A DNA stretch of 64,000 nt from Aphrocallistes beatrix (GCA_963281255.1 OY725498.1:310001-374000), one strand, 5' to 3'; positions 1-11,740 are shown, numbered from the stretch's first letter. Notes: generated by a model from the letters alone, not told the origin. Made by a program: numbers and translations.

Positions 1-1
1 G

Positions 2-253
2 ATGTATTTTGATAAATACATCGGGAGTATGCAGTCGAAACGAGAAGAGATGAAAGGAATTTTTAATTCTTTCGACATCGACAGAGATGGCTATGTTACA
101 TTCGATGAATTGCAGACAGTATTTAAAATGATGGGAGAAAACCTCAGTGGAGAACAGGTCAAGGATTTGATCAAAAGTGTTGATCTAAACAAAGACGGAA
201 AATTAGATTTCAATGAATTCACGAAACTCTGGAAGAGTCTTAACACCAGTTAA
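2..253 (+). CDS. EF-hand (calmodulin-like) protein, C-terminal exon, 5' end cut by window edge
   Basis: The 83 visible residues hold two EF-hands. The loops are DIDRDGYVTFDE and DLNKDGKLDFNE, both with Asp/Asn at positions 1, 3 and 5, Gly at 6 and Glu at 12, so both should bind calcium. The linker MMGENLSGEQVKDLI resembles the helix pair before the last loop of calmodulin. The first ATG is at base 2, so the true start and the N-terminal EF-hands are probably upstream of the window. The stop is TAA at 251-253. It is the first of three EF-hand genes on this strand in 12.5 kb. The exact member (calmodulin, troponin C-like or other) cannot be decided from this piece. Confidence 0.85.
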   Translation: MYFDKYIGSMQSKREEMKGIFNSFDIDRDGYVTFDELQTVFKMMGENLSGEQVKDLIKSVDLNKDGKLDFNEFTKLWKSLNTS

Positions 254-595
254 ATAGATGATGATTGGTTGATAGAGTTGAATAGGTTGTATATTCAGAA
301 TCTATTCTGTACTGTAGTGCTAGGTCATATGTATTCTCTAAAAAAGTAATGAATGCTATTATTGATATCTCCCCCTTTTAGAGAAATTGAACCGTCCTAA
401 AAGATTTAGAAACGTCCCCTCACATACTAAATCCCCTTCCCTGCTCATAATCCATCCAAGTCGAAACAAAAATACCGAAAAAAATCCTCGAAAAATCGCC
501 CCCCTAAAGAAGGTGCAATTTTTTTTGATACCTCAGAATAAATTTCACAGCAAATCAACTTTCTTTCCATTCATCCAATCATTCGCATAGTTATA

Positions 596-760
596 CAGTA
601 GAACTCGGATAATACGTACCCTCCTGGAAGCAGAAAGAAGCACACTAACCGAGTTATTCTTACATCAGAATCTCTATATTAAATGCATTTTGGTTCAGAG
701 AAATGAGCAAGTGCTAAGCCGAAGTATGTCGTATCCCGAGTACTAAGCGAGTTCTATTGC
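596..760. mobile_element. pogo/Tc1-like MITE
   Basis: The ends read CAGTAGAACTCG and, inverted, CGAGTTCTATTGCA, giving imperfect terminal inverted repeats next to a TA. The element is about 165 bp and non-coding. Assignment to a TA-inserting DNA transposon family is inferred from the ends only. Confidence 0.5.
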
Positions 761-1049
761 ATTTAATGAATTGTTTGCGGCAGGTGATAAATGGCGTTAG
801 AATTAATAACCGCACTGGCTACAGTTCGAGGAAATACGGTGTCTGTATTTCAGTGGCGTAGCTAGGATCTTCTGATGGGACACAATACCCAGCTGGGATC
901 AGAGTCGCTGTTAGCCCCCTAATGGGGTCCATGTGAACCCCTGGAAATCACATTTCCTTCATAATATGTCCAGAAGTTGTAGACACATCAAAATAAATAA
1001 TTGAAACATCTCTCACAAAAATTAGTACGTATATCCTGACGAGGAGCGC

Positions 1050-1255
1050 ATGCCCTGTGGCCCTGTGTCCCCTATGTCCCTATGTCCCTGTGTCCCCGTG
1101 TCCCCGTGTCCCCTATGTCCCCTTTGTCCCCTGTGCCCTTGTGTCCCCTGTGTCCCTGTGTCCCCTATGTCCCTGTGTCCCATGTGTCCCTTGTGTCCCC
1201 TGTATCCTTGTGTCCCTGTGCCCTTGTGTCCCCTGTGTTCCTGTGTCCCTTGGAT
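1050..1255. repeat. minisatellite of GTCCC-type units
   Basis: About 200 bp of degenerate short units such as TGTCCCTGTGTCCCC and TATGTCCC, strongly strand-asymmetric (C/T on plus, G/A on minus). Open frames on both strands here are by-products of the repeat. Confidence 0.9.
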
Positions 1256-3351
1256 GTGCCATTGTGTATTTAGTATGTGAGACTCAATCTTGCAAATTTG
1301 ATCTTGGTGAATATCCATGGTTAAACACACACAAAATTGCTATCCAAGATTCCCAAAAAGCAAGGTCACCATTGCCCAGTTTATCAATACAACAGTTGTT
1401 ATATGTCTATGGCATATGAGACAAAACACGGTAGGATGATAAGGATATGTACAAAGCATCTGACCAATCAAATTCTTTACAACGCATGACATTGTGATTC
1501 AGATTTAAGTCAGAATGTCTAGTAGACAATTAAACTAACCAATCAGAATTGGAATGTGTGTACTAAGTTTTCTGAAACCCAATGAGATGTAGCAGTAATC
1601 TTTGTTAGACATTCGATGCCATAGAATTTAATGAATATAGAGATAGCAATGATGAAATGGGATCAACCAATAATACTCAAGTATTTATGTTGCATCTGAT
1701 AACAATTAAAAATTGTCGAAAAATCACAGTTTGTTGCCACTGATACATCTGTGTGCGGATTTTAATTAATCATTTCGCTATTATGTGCTAAGCATATGTT
1801 TCGCACGTGCGGAAGCAACGAAATATCATCAACACTCAAAAAGTCTGAAGTTATCGCAAATGAATTGGAACTCGTTTAATAGGCCCAAATGGAACTGATA
1901 AATATGACTAAAACCGCTCGACTTTATTGATTAAAACGTGTCGCAGGGAAAGATAAAGAAAAAGAAGCTAGAATGGAATCCGTGAGTTACATTTATGAGA
2001 TGTGCATATAATTCTATTTTATTATGACAGTTGTTTTTCAGTTGTCAGCAGACAAGGTGATCTGATTGGTCATATATGAAGCTATCTATAAATGACAGCT
2101 GCATTTGAGTTATCAGCAAAATAAATTCATTGGCTGTTTGCTCAATTAAAGCATCCCAAATATTTCAAAGTATTCAAAGAGATTCGTACCCCTTTTTAAT
2201 TAAATTTTCACAATTTTATCTCAGTCTAATGTAATTAAATTGTGGATAAATCAAAGTCACTAGGTCATTCCTATGAAAATTTGAAATAAGAACCTTTCTC
2301 TGATGTTGAATAGAACCAATTAATATTAATTCCTTTGTCGTGTCACTTTCAAATACATGCACCCAGACATCAAAGGAGTTCACATCAAGAGTTCACACAA
2401 AATGTCATCACCATTATGCTCCCATTATTCAGGTGTGGATGCTAACGTGTTGATTTAATATTCAAATTTACCCCAATCATTTTTGAATATTTTGAAGCAC
2501 TACTAAGTAGAAATTAAGTGGACGAAATATTTGCATAAATTCCCAAGTGCATCCTGGTCCATCCTCTGGATGGAAGTTATACAACTATTTGAATAATAAA
2601 GACGCCCACTGAATTACCAAAAATTAAGTTTGAACCAATTATAAATGGGTCATTTTGACTCTATTGCGATATAGTCATCAGCCAGATGTTGTCCGACACT
2701 ATTCAAAAGGAATTGTGTCAATAAATAATGTATTTCCTAGAATTTGTTTGTTAATCTCAAAATTTATCTTAATTTAATTCAAAGTTAATGAGAGATGTTT
2801 TCGACTCAAGCCCAGTTGTATATATTAAAATACTCTAATTTGATTGGTTAATACATTTTACCACCTTTCTCAGGATTTTTCTTTTAATATTCAAACACGT
2901 TTGCTTGTTGACCAATTAGTGTCGACTTGTATCCCTAATCCGCATTTCTAACACCTCCACATTTCACCAATCAATTCTCACAAATAAATACAATTAGTTA
3001 TTAGCAATCGAATCTCGAGAAAATTGCTGAAGACATTTTATTCGGTTTCTAACAGAAAAAAAACATTTTCTATATACGTATAGTTCCAATTCCAGAGTCA
3101 AAATAACAAATTCCATCCTCAATGGTTGCCATGTTAATTATTGATGAAGCTGGCCAATTATCGCGTGGGGTTCAGTCTGAAATCGAATGACTGAAACTAC
3201 AATTTTTGCTGAGAGACACAAAATGAGCCACTTTGTGCAGTTGCCAGATAAACAAGCTCTGTTTACGAGATATTTCGTGAATCTATTGCAGTAATAACTT
3301 GTTTACTTAAAGTTAAAAGCAAACTTAAAACGAAATAATAATCTTAATACT
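1256..3351. other. gene desert
   Basis: About 2.1 kb of AT-rich sequence in which I see no exon, RNA gene or clear repeat family. Confidence 0.5.
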
Positions 3352-3360
3352 CTAACGCAG

Positions 3361-3539
3361 GGGATACCGACAGTCCGAGACGCGACATTTTGAGATGCGA
3401 CATTTTGAGACGCGACATTTCGATACGAAACAGTTCGATACTACATTAAATGAAATGTAAGTAAAACTGTTTCGTATCGAAATGTCGGCATCTCGAATTG
3501 TCGGTATCAAACTGTCGCGTCTCGAACTGTCGGTATCCC
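3361..3539. mobile_element. foldback MITE with 9-bp target duplication
   Basis: The ends are GGGATACCGACAGT and its complement ACTGTCGGTATCCC. The interior is near-palindromic, with repeated motifs such as GAGACGCGACATTT and GATACGAAACAGTT. Both sides carry the direct repeat CTAACGCAG (3352-3360 and 3540-3548). A 9-bp duplication is typical of Mutator-like elements; no transposase is present. Confidence 0.8.
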
Positions 3540-3615
3540 CTAACGCAGTGGAAGTTAGGTTTCTTTGCCCAAATGTGTCTATAGCCGAGAGACGATAAAA
3601 AAAGGTCGATTGTAG

Positions 3616-4273
3616 TATGGTAGAACCTCTATAAAAAGGTATGGTGAAAATAGTTAAATAGTTCGACTTTCCAAAAAAGGAAATAGTTCACATGAAAACC
3701 ACCATTAATCCTAATGATAAAAAGTCGAACTATTTCCTAAATCTGAAATTAGAACTATTTCCTTTTCCGAAAAGTCGAACCATTTCCGCATTACTCTATA
3801 AAAGGGTCTCTATACTTGGGGAACCTCTTTATTTGGGGCAAATTTAGGTAATCTTTATTCGTCCCCAACTTCCCATACAAATGAACCCTTATTAGTGGGG
3901 AATGGGGGAGAGAAAATATCAGAAATTATTTTCCCTTAAAATTAATTTGGGGAAAAGTGGTGAAAGAGCGATTTTCTGGAGACAAAATTTTCATTTCGTT
4001 ATAAGATTGGATATTAACTCGACCTGACTTGAACTAGAAATTAATTCTCAGATCATCTGGGTTGACAATATTTTGATTCAAAGTCACAAATGAACGAAAT
4101 AGATGTATTATAGACCTAAAAAGGACCAAAATGACTTGAATTTATTAGATTTAGATTTATTCAAACCAGTTTGGCTAAATATATTGTGATTATTGTCATA
4201 ATCATTAGTGGGGAATGGGGCAGAGGAACATTTTGCTATCCGGAGTTCCCTCACTTATGGAGGTTCTACTGTA
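3616..4273. mobile_element. TA-flanked MITE (outer), interrupted by another element
   Basis: The left end TATGGTAGAACCTC and the right end GAGGTTCTACTGTA form inverted repeats of the pogo-like CAGTAGAACCTC type. The interior repeats GGGGAA- and AACCTC-rich segments. A second element (3637-3794) lies inside it, flanked by a duplicated 9-mer, so this one inserted first. Confidence 0.6.
3637..3794. mobile_element. MULE-like MITE, copy 1 (nested)
   Basis: The ends are GGTATGGTGAAAATAGTT and AACCATTTCCGCATTAC (imperfect inverted repeats). The flanks are the 9-bp direct repeat TCTATAAAA (3628-3636 and 3795-3803). A second copy is at 26531-26680. The interior repeats the motif GTCGAACTATTTCC. Confidence 0.8.
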
Positions 4274-4347
4274 CAAGTTATTACCGATAATTCCCATTGA
4301 ACTAGTGTTATACCACTCTCTGGAATAAATTCACTAATCAGAACGAT

Positions 4348-4713
4348 TTTAGTGCAGCTCCTAGTATGGGAGATTTCTTATGTCAAGATCGGCGTGCGAA
4401 TTCCGTCTGCTCGCTCCTGGAAATTCTATTGGACCAAATTGCACCAAATTTGGACCATATATTCCTTATATGGTGGAGATTTGAACCTGGGTCCAAATTC
4501 TGGAAATTTTCACACATTTTCATAAAAGGTGTCAAAATGTATGGCCAATCAGAATCCAGGGATTTAACATTACAGCTGGCTTTCATTTTATTGACTAATA
4601 AGATTATACCTAACTAAATGCATATAAATGAGTTACATGACTCCCTAAACTTGAATCTGATTGGCTGAGATGGAGAACATTGTGCACTACCAGTCTGTCG
4701 ACTGACATTTTCT
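4348..4713. repeat. dispersed ~370-400 bp repeat (GTGCAGCTCC family), copy 1
   Basis: It begins AGTGCAGCTCCTA and ends with CAGTCTGTCGACTGACATTT. Further copies are at 31340-31731 and 61365-61770, and an inverted one at 60893-61327. The terminal motif contains the short palindrome CAGTCTGTCGACTG. The class is unknown; inverted ends suggest a non-autonomous DNA transposon. It holds an 83-codon open frame that is not conserved as protein. Confidence 0.7.
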
Positions 4714-5160
4714 ATCACTGGATGGTGAACTGTGCTGGAACGAGATTGAAATATGCATGATTAAGATCTGATGAATCTTACTGCTAAATCAATTATTGAG
4801 TGCGTGGGAGCACAAAATACGTACTTAATCGGTTAATTGTAAACAAGTTGTGATATTTTCTACCCATAATAAGCATTCCATTTGTCCTAATCGATCACTT
4901 GTTAAACCTCACCTTATACTAAATTAATTCTCAAAGCAATTTGCAGAGCTAATGCTCGATTAAGTTAATTTAGTAATGGAACATTGGAACGATATCTTCT
5001 CAGATATCTCTAAATACCCAAAACATCTCTGATAATATATAGATATACATATTATTAGAACACAGTTAATAAACTAGCCAATCAGACCATGTGTAAACCG
5101 AACAGATGGTGCAATTAAATGGAAGCCAATTAAAAGATTAGATATCAGCCAATGGGAATG
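4714..5160. other. intergenic, nothing recognised
   Basis: AT-rich sequence upstream of the next EF-hand gene. No gene is seen. Confidence 0.5.
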
Positions 5161-5163
5161 CAG

Positions 5164-5170
5164 TATATAA
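5164..5170 (+). promoter_or_regulatory. TATA box of EF-hand gene 2
   Basis: TATATAA lies about 140 bp upstream of a 5' splice site (AAG|GTGAGT, intron starting at 5304). The intron ends at 5428 (TTTTGTAG), just before the coding exon, so the gene has a TATA promoter and a 5'UTR intron. Confidence 0.6.
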
Positions 5171-5437
5171 GCAGGAAGATGATTGGTCATTGGCATAGCA
5201 GTATATTCACATATATATGTTAATAAGGAGCAAATTTAATTCAATTTGGATAATCATTTTCTAAAAAGGTGTTAAAAATATTCATAACTTACACGACAAA
5301 AAGGTGAGTCTAACGTTAGTTTTCGCATCCTAATATTAATGAAATAGTTTTATATTTACAACACAGATGCAAATTAAACATTATAAGAGACAATTGTGCC
5401 ACTTTAAACCACTTCTCACCTTTTGTAGTTGAAAGAA

Positions 5438-5875
5438 ATGGCGATCAGTGTTAGCGAAGCGTTTACTCAACAAGAATTGGAGATTTCTTACAAGACTTTC
5501 ACACTCTTCGATAAAGACCAAGACGGCGTTCTAACCCTACTCGAAGCCAAGACAGCCCTCGACAAATTTGGACACAAAATGAGCCAATCAGATTTCGATT
5601 CCCTACTCTCAGATCTAGGCATTGGTGACATAGAGGCAATAGAGTTTGAAACCTTTAAAGTCTTGCTCATGAAAAAGAAGGAACTTCCCATCGACAATGA
5701 TCAAGAAACCACTGAATTCTTCCTAATGCAACGAGATGAGATTAGAGAAATGTTGCAAGAGATGGGAGAGAACATTTCGGAGGAAGAATTCGATACAATG
5801 TTCAGAGATGCTGAGTTTAACGAGGAAGGAGAAATAACACTTTTGGAGTACATCAGGATATTAAATCTCTGCTAG
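5438..5875 (+). CDS. calmodulin-like protein with one good EF-hand
   Basis: A 145-residue protein, close to calmodulin in length. The start chosen is the ATG at 5438, ten bases after the 3' splice site of the 5'UTR intron (5304-5428). The first loop, DKDQDGVLTLLE, is canonical. The second region (LGIGDIEAIEFETF) has lost the metal ligands. The region around residue 100 keeps the helix MLQEMGENISEEEFDTMF, but the last loop (EFNEEGEITLLE) starts with Glu instead of Asp. It probably binds one calcium and may act as a light-chain-like or adaptor member rather than a four-site sensor. AATAAA-like signals follow near 5946. It sits between two other EF-hand genes on the same strand. Confidence 0.9.
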   Translation: MAISVSEAFTQQELEISYKTFTLFDKDQDGVLTLLEAKTALDKFGHKMSQSDFDSLLSDLGIGDIEAIEFETFKVLLMKKKELPIDNDQETTEFFLMQRDEIREMLQEMGENISEEEFDTMFRDAEFNEEGEITLLEYIRILNLC

Positions 5876-6344
5876 AATGGACGATAATTATGTGTGATGA
5901 ATTCCTCGCTCCTAATTTAAACTTTTTACAGTATGTATGAGGTTAAATAAATAACATTCTATTATTAGAACTAGTATTGTGGTTCATTAAATTGAAAGTG
6001 TTGAATGAAAACCTGAAGGACTTTTTTGATTGGTTGAAAACGGAACTACGATTTTGAGAGCTTAGACTAAATGTTGGAGATAAAATATTTTCAATTTGTT
6101 GTTGGGATCAATCTGGGATGAATAAAATGGAATAAATGCTGGTTTATTTTAGTGCCAGTGTGCCTATATTTAGCGTTTTTTTGTCGCTAGGCAACTGTGA
6201 GCATTGTTCTATTATTAGCAGTAACTCCGTTACAAAAGAGTTGTTTCTTTGTCGCTAGGCGATGAAATCAATTGAACAAAAGAAACAATTTCGACTGTAG
6301 TTATAAACTGTGATTTGTAAGAATCACAAAAAAAGACGAATATA

Positions 6345-6632
6345 CAGGTGACTCCACTTAAGCGGAGTTCCCAATTAACCAATGAAATTTAGTACAGTCG
6401 ATTCCGCTTAATAGGGTCACATCGGTCAGAAGACATTTTGCCCCGATTAAGCGGAGAACCCAATTAACCGAAATATTTTGTATTAGCTTCTATGTGTGAG
6501 AGCTATTCCGGTCCTGCCAAAAGTGGCCCGATTAAGCGGAGTCGATTATATTAGTTTCTGTGTATGGGAACCATTCCGTTCCTGGAGACTTGTCCCAAAT
6601 AAGCGGTTGTCCCGATTACGCGGAGTTGACTA
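6345..6632. mobile_element. pogo-like MITE, subfamily B, with an insertion
   Basis: It starts CAGGTGACTCCACTTAAGCG and ends CGCGGAGTTGACTA, beside TA. It matches in reverse the element at 53194-53389. Its middle is split at 6393-6550 by a subfamily A copy. Confidence 0.7.
6395..6548. mobile_element. pogo-like MITE, subfamily A, nested
   Basis: It starts CAGTCGATTCCGCTTAATAG and ends GCGGAGTCGATTA, flanked by TA on both sides, and lies inside the subfamily B element. Confidence 0.75.
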
Positions 6633-6634
6633 TA

Positions 6635-6785
6635 CAGTCGACTCCGCTTAATAGGGCCACTGTTTAATCGGAATAGCTCTCACACATAGAAGCTAATACA
6701 AAATATTTTCGGTTAATAGGGTTCTCAGCTTAATCGGGGCAAAATGTCCTCTGACCGATGTGACCCTATTAAGCGGAGTCGACTG
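6635..6785. mobile_element. pogo-like MITE, subfamily A
   Basis: The ends CAGTCGACTCCGCTTAATAG and CTATTAAGCGGAGTCGACTG are near-perfect inverted repeats with flanking TA. It directly abuts the preceding element and shares its TA. Confidence 0.85.
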
Positions 6786-7591
6786 TATTTTAATAAACTA
6801 AGATTTTCTAAGTCAGGTTTGTACTAGCAAAAACACTGATGAGAGCACGAAACATAATATTCTTAGATTATAATTTAAATTAAGAATTATTTAAAGCATA
6901 AAACACTTCATCAATTCTTTAAAACTAACATCATCATTTTAACAGAAACAACCAATCAGGACTTACATTGCAACATATTCATCTACGATATAATCTCACT
7001 GATATGAACAGTATTTGGGTAGGAGAAATTCCAAGACCCATCTGGAATGGCGTATTAATTTCGTATGTGAGAGATTAATAAGAATTCTCACCTTTATCTT
7101 AAGTAGATGACGGCTTCTAATTGGTTACATTCCTGAAAGAATTCCATGTGTTTTAGTAGATAGGCTAAATCTTCCAATTCATTAATTAAAACTGATCAAT
7201 CAGATAAAGAAATTACTCGCAATCTAATTCAGCTAACAACTCAGCTCAATTTATCTGAGACACTTAATTTACAAGAAATTTCTAATTTATAATAAATTTA
7301 TTAACATATTAGTGGTTCTTAATGAGCTTAAAGTGACACTTCACCACAGAAATGGCTGGATTGAATATTTTAAAGTCGACACATCCAACCACATGGCATA
7401 TGAAGTAACAAGCAAATCATTGAATGCTAATCTTTCCCAGTTGGTAATAAAGTATATTGCAATAAAAGTACTGAAAATATGCATGTGCTTAAATCAAGGT
7501 TGAAACCGATTGAACCGAATATCAGTATTCATGAATAGTTCTCTAACCGAATACGAATACTGACATTCGATTCTCAACCGAATATCAATAA

Positions 7592-7744
7592 CAGTCAACT
7601 CCGCTTAATAGGGTCACTGTTTAATCGGGTCAACCGCTTAATCGGGCCACTTTTGGCAGGACCGGAATAGCTCTCACACACAAAAGCTAATATAAAATAT
7701 TTTCGGTTAATAGGGGCAAAATGTCTTCTGACCGATGTGACCCG
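7592..7744. mobile_element. pogo-like MITE, subfamily A, right end worn
   Basis: It starts CAGTCAACTCCGCTTAATAG. The interior matches the other copies (TTTTGGCAGGACCGGAATAG), but the right terminal repeat is lost after GACCGATGTGACCC. The surroundings (7500-7800) repeat ACCGAATA motifs. Confidence 0.7.
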
Positions 7745-7800
7745 TATTTGCTTAATAGTATTTGGTCTAACCGAATATTGAACTATTCAGTTGCAACTTT

Positions 7801-9228
7801 GGCTTAAATGTATTGCAATCTGTTATCCCTGCTGTAGTTAAAAATAAACTATAAATTAAATATCTATTTTCAGGCACGTAATTAGACAAAGAACGTAGAA
7901 TACTTCATACTTCAATATCAATAAAGGTGTCAGAGGGTTTTTTTCATCAAAATCCTGGAATTACAGGTTTTCATTAAGAAATCAGAAACTAGTATACAAT
8001 GAAACGAGCATAAGAAAAAGTATAATCCTGGACTAAATGTTAAATCTTGAAAATAGTTACTTTAAACCTATAGACGATGCTAAGTGAATATCAAAAGGGC
8101 GTAATCTGATTGGATGATCAAATAACCTTAATTACACAATGGTAAGAAGTCAATACAATTCAATGAATATCATCGGACTCTATTTTGATTGGTTACAATA
8201 AAATGACTTTCTAGGTAGATTAAGACTCGGTATATGAAAAATGATGTTGTGAAAATTAAACTACCAGGTCCTGAACCTTATCTCTCAATAAACCATTCTT
8301 CCATCTGATCGTACCACATAAGACACAGGTACACCTTGTAATACTACCAAATACAACCACTAGCAAGGAATTTGAAACATGTTCACTCATATCAAATTTG
8401 TTTGGACCCAATTCCTTTTCCACATTAAACCTCAAACCAGAAGACCTCCAGGAGGGAAGTGTGAAAAAATCATCATCTTGTTCTGGCGAGAATAACATAT
8501 GATAGCATTTCTTTCCAACAACGTAAAATTCTTCGGCCAAGTCAACATGTTTGTCAACCATAACACAACACACAACACAAATGATCTTAGATACATTATT
8601 ACTTGAGTCCAATATTTTTGTTTATCTTCCCTTATTCGATCATTTCAAGAAACTTTTATTGGTGAGTTGTTTGAATTGTAAACAAACAATGCTTTGCATA
8701 TTGCCCTGAGATATTTATAGTATCATGTTTCTATTATTAGCGATAAAAGCTAACTGAAATAATGTCCTTATAATTAGCAAATCGCATTCTCTTTGGTTCA
8801 ACTCAAAGTTTTCAGTAATTATGGGAGCTAAATACCCCTTTTCGAGTGGCATGACAAGAAAGAAAAACTCACCCGACAACCGACATTTTTTAACCCTATT
8901 ATCCAGGGTTACCGTGGGATTGGGAATCTGTGGAATTCCCATATGGGATGGTAATGGAAATTACTTTGAGCCTATGGGAATTCCCACATGTGGGATTCTG
9001 TGAGCATCTGGATTTCAGTGCGAATTCTCATAGAAACCTGTGGGAATGGAATGGGAATTGAATTCTATTCCCATGGCAACCCTGCTATTATCCATCCAGA
9101 AAGAATAGGATCGATCGAATCGATTTTCAACGACTAATAGTATAGGGAAATTGACAATGTAAACTACGAATTTCACGATTAGAAATTCTATAAATGAATA
9201 TTTAATGGTGTAATAGCATATATGAATA
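7801..9228. other. gene desert
   Basis: No supported gene. A 118-codon minus-strand frame at 8256-8612 is not recognisable. Around 8925-9070 the motif GGGAATTCCCA and variants recur. Confidence 0.4.
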
Positions 9229-9344
9229 GAATGGCGGACAATTCGTCGCACGGATATTTCGTCATCTAAACATTCCGCTACACATTGTCTGGTAACAGTG
9301 TTCAGAGGATGGAATGTCCATGCGACGAATTGTCCGTCAACGAT
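9229..9344. mobile_element. short MITE, GAATGGCGGA...CCGTCAACGAT family, copy 1
   Basis: The left part ATGGCGGACAATTCGTCGCA pairs with the right part TGCGACGAATTGTCCGTCAA. The flanks ATGAATA and ATCAATA match at six of seven bases. A larger relative with the same ends is at 18225-18657. Confidence 0.65.
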
Positions 9345-10639
9345 ATCAATATGCGTTTTAAGTCTACACATTTCAGTTGTTTCACTTAAGCTGCACTATC
9401 AGTCTATCAATCGACACTTTTGAATATTCAATGCGGTACAGAAGCCATTTCGCATCCAAGAATTAATTATTGACGATGAGAAACAAATTCTTAACCTCAC
9501 AATCTTACAGGTCTGAATTTCTATGTCACTGTGCCACAACTATTCCATCCAGAATACAATTTCTCTTCGTTTTAGTTGCGCTTTTCTTTGATAATCATTC
9601 GAATGTTAGATCTCTCAGCTGCATTACAAGAGGAAGCATCTGTAACCATAGTTGCGTAAGCCACATCAGAAAAAGGCTAGATTACTCTGAGAGAGTCAAA
9701 TTCCATTTTTATCGTTCCCTTACGCAATAATCGAATTATAATTAGTTTAAGAAGTGGCTAGGATGGCATGTCATGAAATCGTGTATTTATTACGACACTT
9801 CACTTGACACTGAAGGAACAATGGATAAATCTATCAAATATATTTCCTAAACTAGCCAATCAAATCTATTCATCCTGGGAACAATGGATTCATTGAAGCA
9901 TAGTATCGGTTGACAGACCGATAGTGTACTCCATTCAAACTATAGGTGTCAAAATTCAATATATCATATGTACATGTTAAAAATGTAAGCTAAAAATAGC
10001 ACAATTTAAAATTAATCTCAAAATTCTTAAGTCTGATGAACATTCCAATAGCGAGTGCATGGATACGATATTTTTTAATCAGCTGATTTGTATATCTGCA
10101 CAGCTGTCACCTCACCAGCTGGTAATACCAGAAATGTGTCACAAATGGCTTCAGACAATCCTAACTGTCACGAATGGAACTAGAACGATTGTGTCGTCTA
10201 TAATGAGTAACGATATATAGGACACATTTATTAATGGTCCACTTATTCTAAGGGTCTGAATGTTCCAATCTAGGTCCAATGCCAGTGTTTGCATAGGCAT
10301 AGGACACTCTGTTCACACCTTTTATGAACTGTTTTAAAATGATCAGAAACTGTGTAGAAATTGATTGATTTGGGGGAAGCGAGAAGCAAACCGTTTAATT
10401 GGCTAAGCAAAACTCAATAATAATTAGTAGAGATGTGTTTGTGTTTACATTAATTATGTAAACCAAACAACACATGAGTTATTTATGCATTATTCTAGCA
10501 ACAAATTTCGTTTTCAAATTAATTCTGACTAATTTATTCGTGGTGTAATATATTTGGAACTTATTGATATCTAAAAGGATAATTTCCCCTAGGGGTAAAC
10601 TTTCCATAACGTCTAGTCTTCAATTCATAGTCTCTAGAA
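9345..10639. other. gene desert
   Basis: No exon is recognised. Near 9395-9420 and 9905-9935 there are inverted copies of an ACTATCAGTCTGTC-like motif, perhaps remnants of the GTGCAGCTCC repeat family. Confidence 0.4.
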
Positions 10640-10760
10640 CAGCGGTGGGCAACCTGGGGCCCGCAAGACTAAATTTGATGGCCCGCGACTCTTTTCAAAC
10701 GCTCTATTATAGAGCCCGCGTGGTAGTGATTGTAATACAAAATGGGCCCGCCTAATTTTC
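10640..10760. mobile_element. hAT-like MITE remnant
   Basis: CAGCGGTGGGCAACCTGGGG followed by GCCCGC-rich sequence resembles the 5' ends of hAT elements (CAG-GGT-CAACC). No clear right end is seen. Confidence 0.4.
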
Positions 10761-11010
10761 TAATTCTGGCGCCCTCTAAGTTAAGCGCCTTTGGCGGGGA
10801 ATGGGAGTTCCCCGCCCTATCGACGTAATAATTATTTTTAGAGCGCCTAAATAATTAGAACTGAGAACAACTAGCTACACGAACTGATTCTAAAATTAGT
10901 TTCAGAGCGCTGAAGTTATACAACAGTAATAGTTCACTCAACGATAAAGTGCAGATGGAATTCGAAATTCGTTCTTTTTGTGGTAATATGCGCAACTCTA
11001 TATTTGGATA

Positions 11011-11437
11011 CCGTATTGCTTCGAATAAGCGCCCGGGCGCTTATTTATTTCGTGCACCCTTTAGACCCGGCGCTTATTCAAACCGGCGCTTATTCAAGCC
11101 CCGGCGCTTATTTTTTTCATTCGCTATTTTGACCCGGCGCTCTTTTTTTTGTTTACTACATTGACTGGCACTTTTATTTTTGCCACAACTGAGAATGTTA
11201 GTTCTATTAAAAAAGGATAATGTAATGTTTCAAAAAGCACTTCTATCTATGCCACTACTGAGAATACTAGTTTGATATGATTTTCAGAGAACTAAAATGC
11301 TCCGGCGTCCGACGCTTATTCGAGCCCCGGCGCTTATTCAAGCCCCGGCGCTTATTTATTTCGCTCACCCTTTAGACCCGGCGCTTATTCAAACCGGCGC
11401 TTATTCAAGCCCCCGGCGCTTATTCAGGGAAATACGG
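11011..11437. mobile_element. GCGCTTATTC repeat element with TA flanks
   Basis: The ends CCGTATTGCTTCGAATAAGC and GGCGCTTATTCAGGGAAATA are inverted versions of each other next to TA. Inside, GGCGCTTATTCAAGCCC recurs several times. A similar terminal piece (CAGGGAAATACGGTA) is at 25128-25142. Confidence 0.6.
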
Positions 11438-11740
11438 TACTTTTAATTTTATTGGTTACTAAAATTAACCAGGGTCATGTTATAATCATTGAATAACGAT
11501 GGAGTAATTTCGATTGGTCAGGACAATGATATATTAATTAATGGATACATAAGCCTTTTAAGCCACTCAGCCTTATTATTAAAGGAAATATTATTGTGCC
11601 ACATAACGACAAAGGGCATATACGTGTCAAGACTAAACATTAGCTAAGATATGCAAACGTGAGAATGGAATGTTGATCATATAGCTAATTAGTCTTATTG
11701 AAAGTAAAGCCTTTTGGAAATCTGAAACTATAGAAGATCC

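Noticed and set aside
1022-1419. Several overlapping open frames on both strands (Cys/Pro/Val- and Gly/Thr-rich)
   Set aside because: They are produced by the GTCCC minisatellite; no domain or splice context.
4366-4617. 83-codon plus-strand frame
   Set aside because: Lies inside the dispersed GTGCAGCTCC repeat; the other copies do not keep the frame.
8256-8612. 118-codon minus-strand frame with plausible codon use
   Set aside because: Not recognisable, no clear promoter or splice sites, no paralogue in the window. Possibly a decayed exon, but not supportable.
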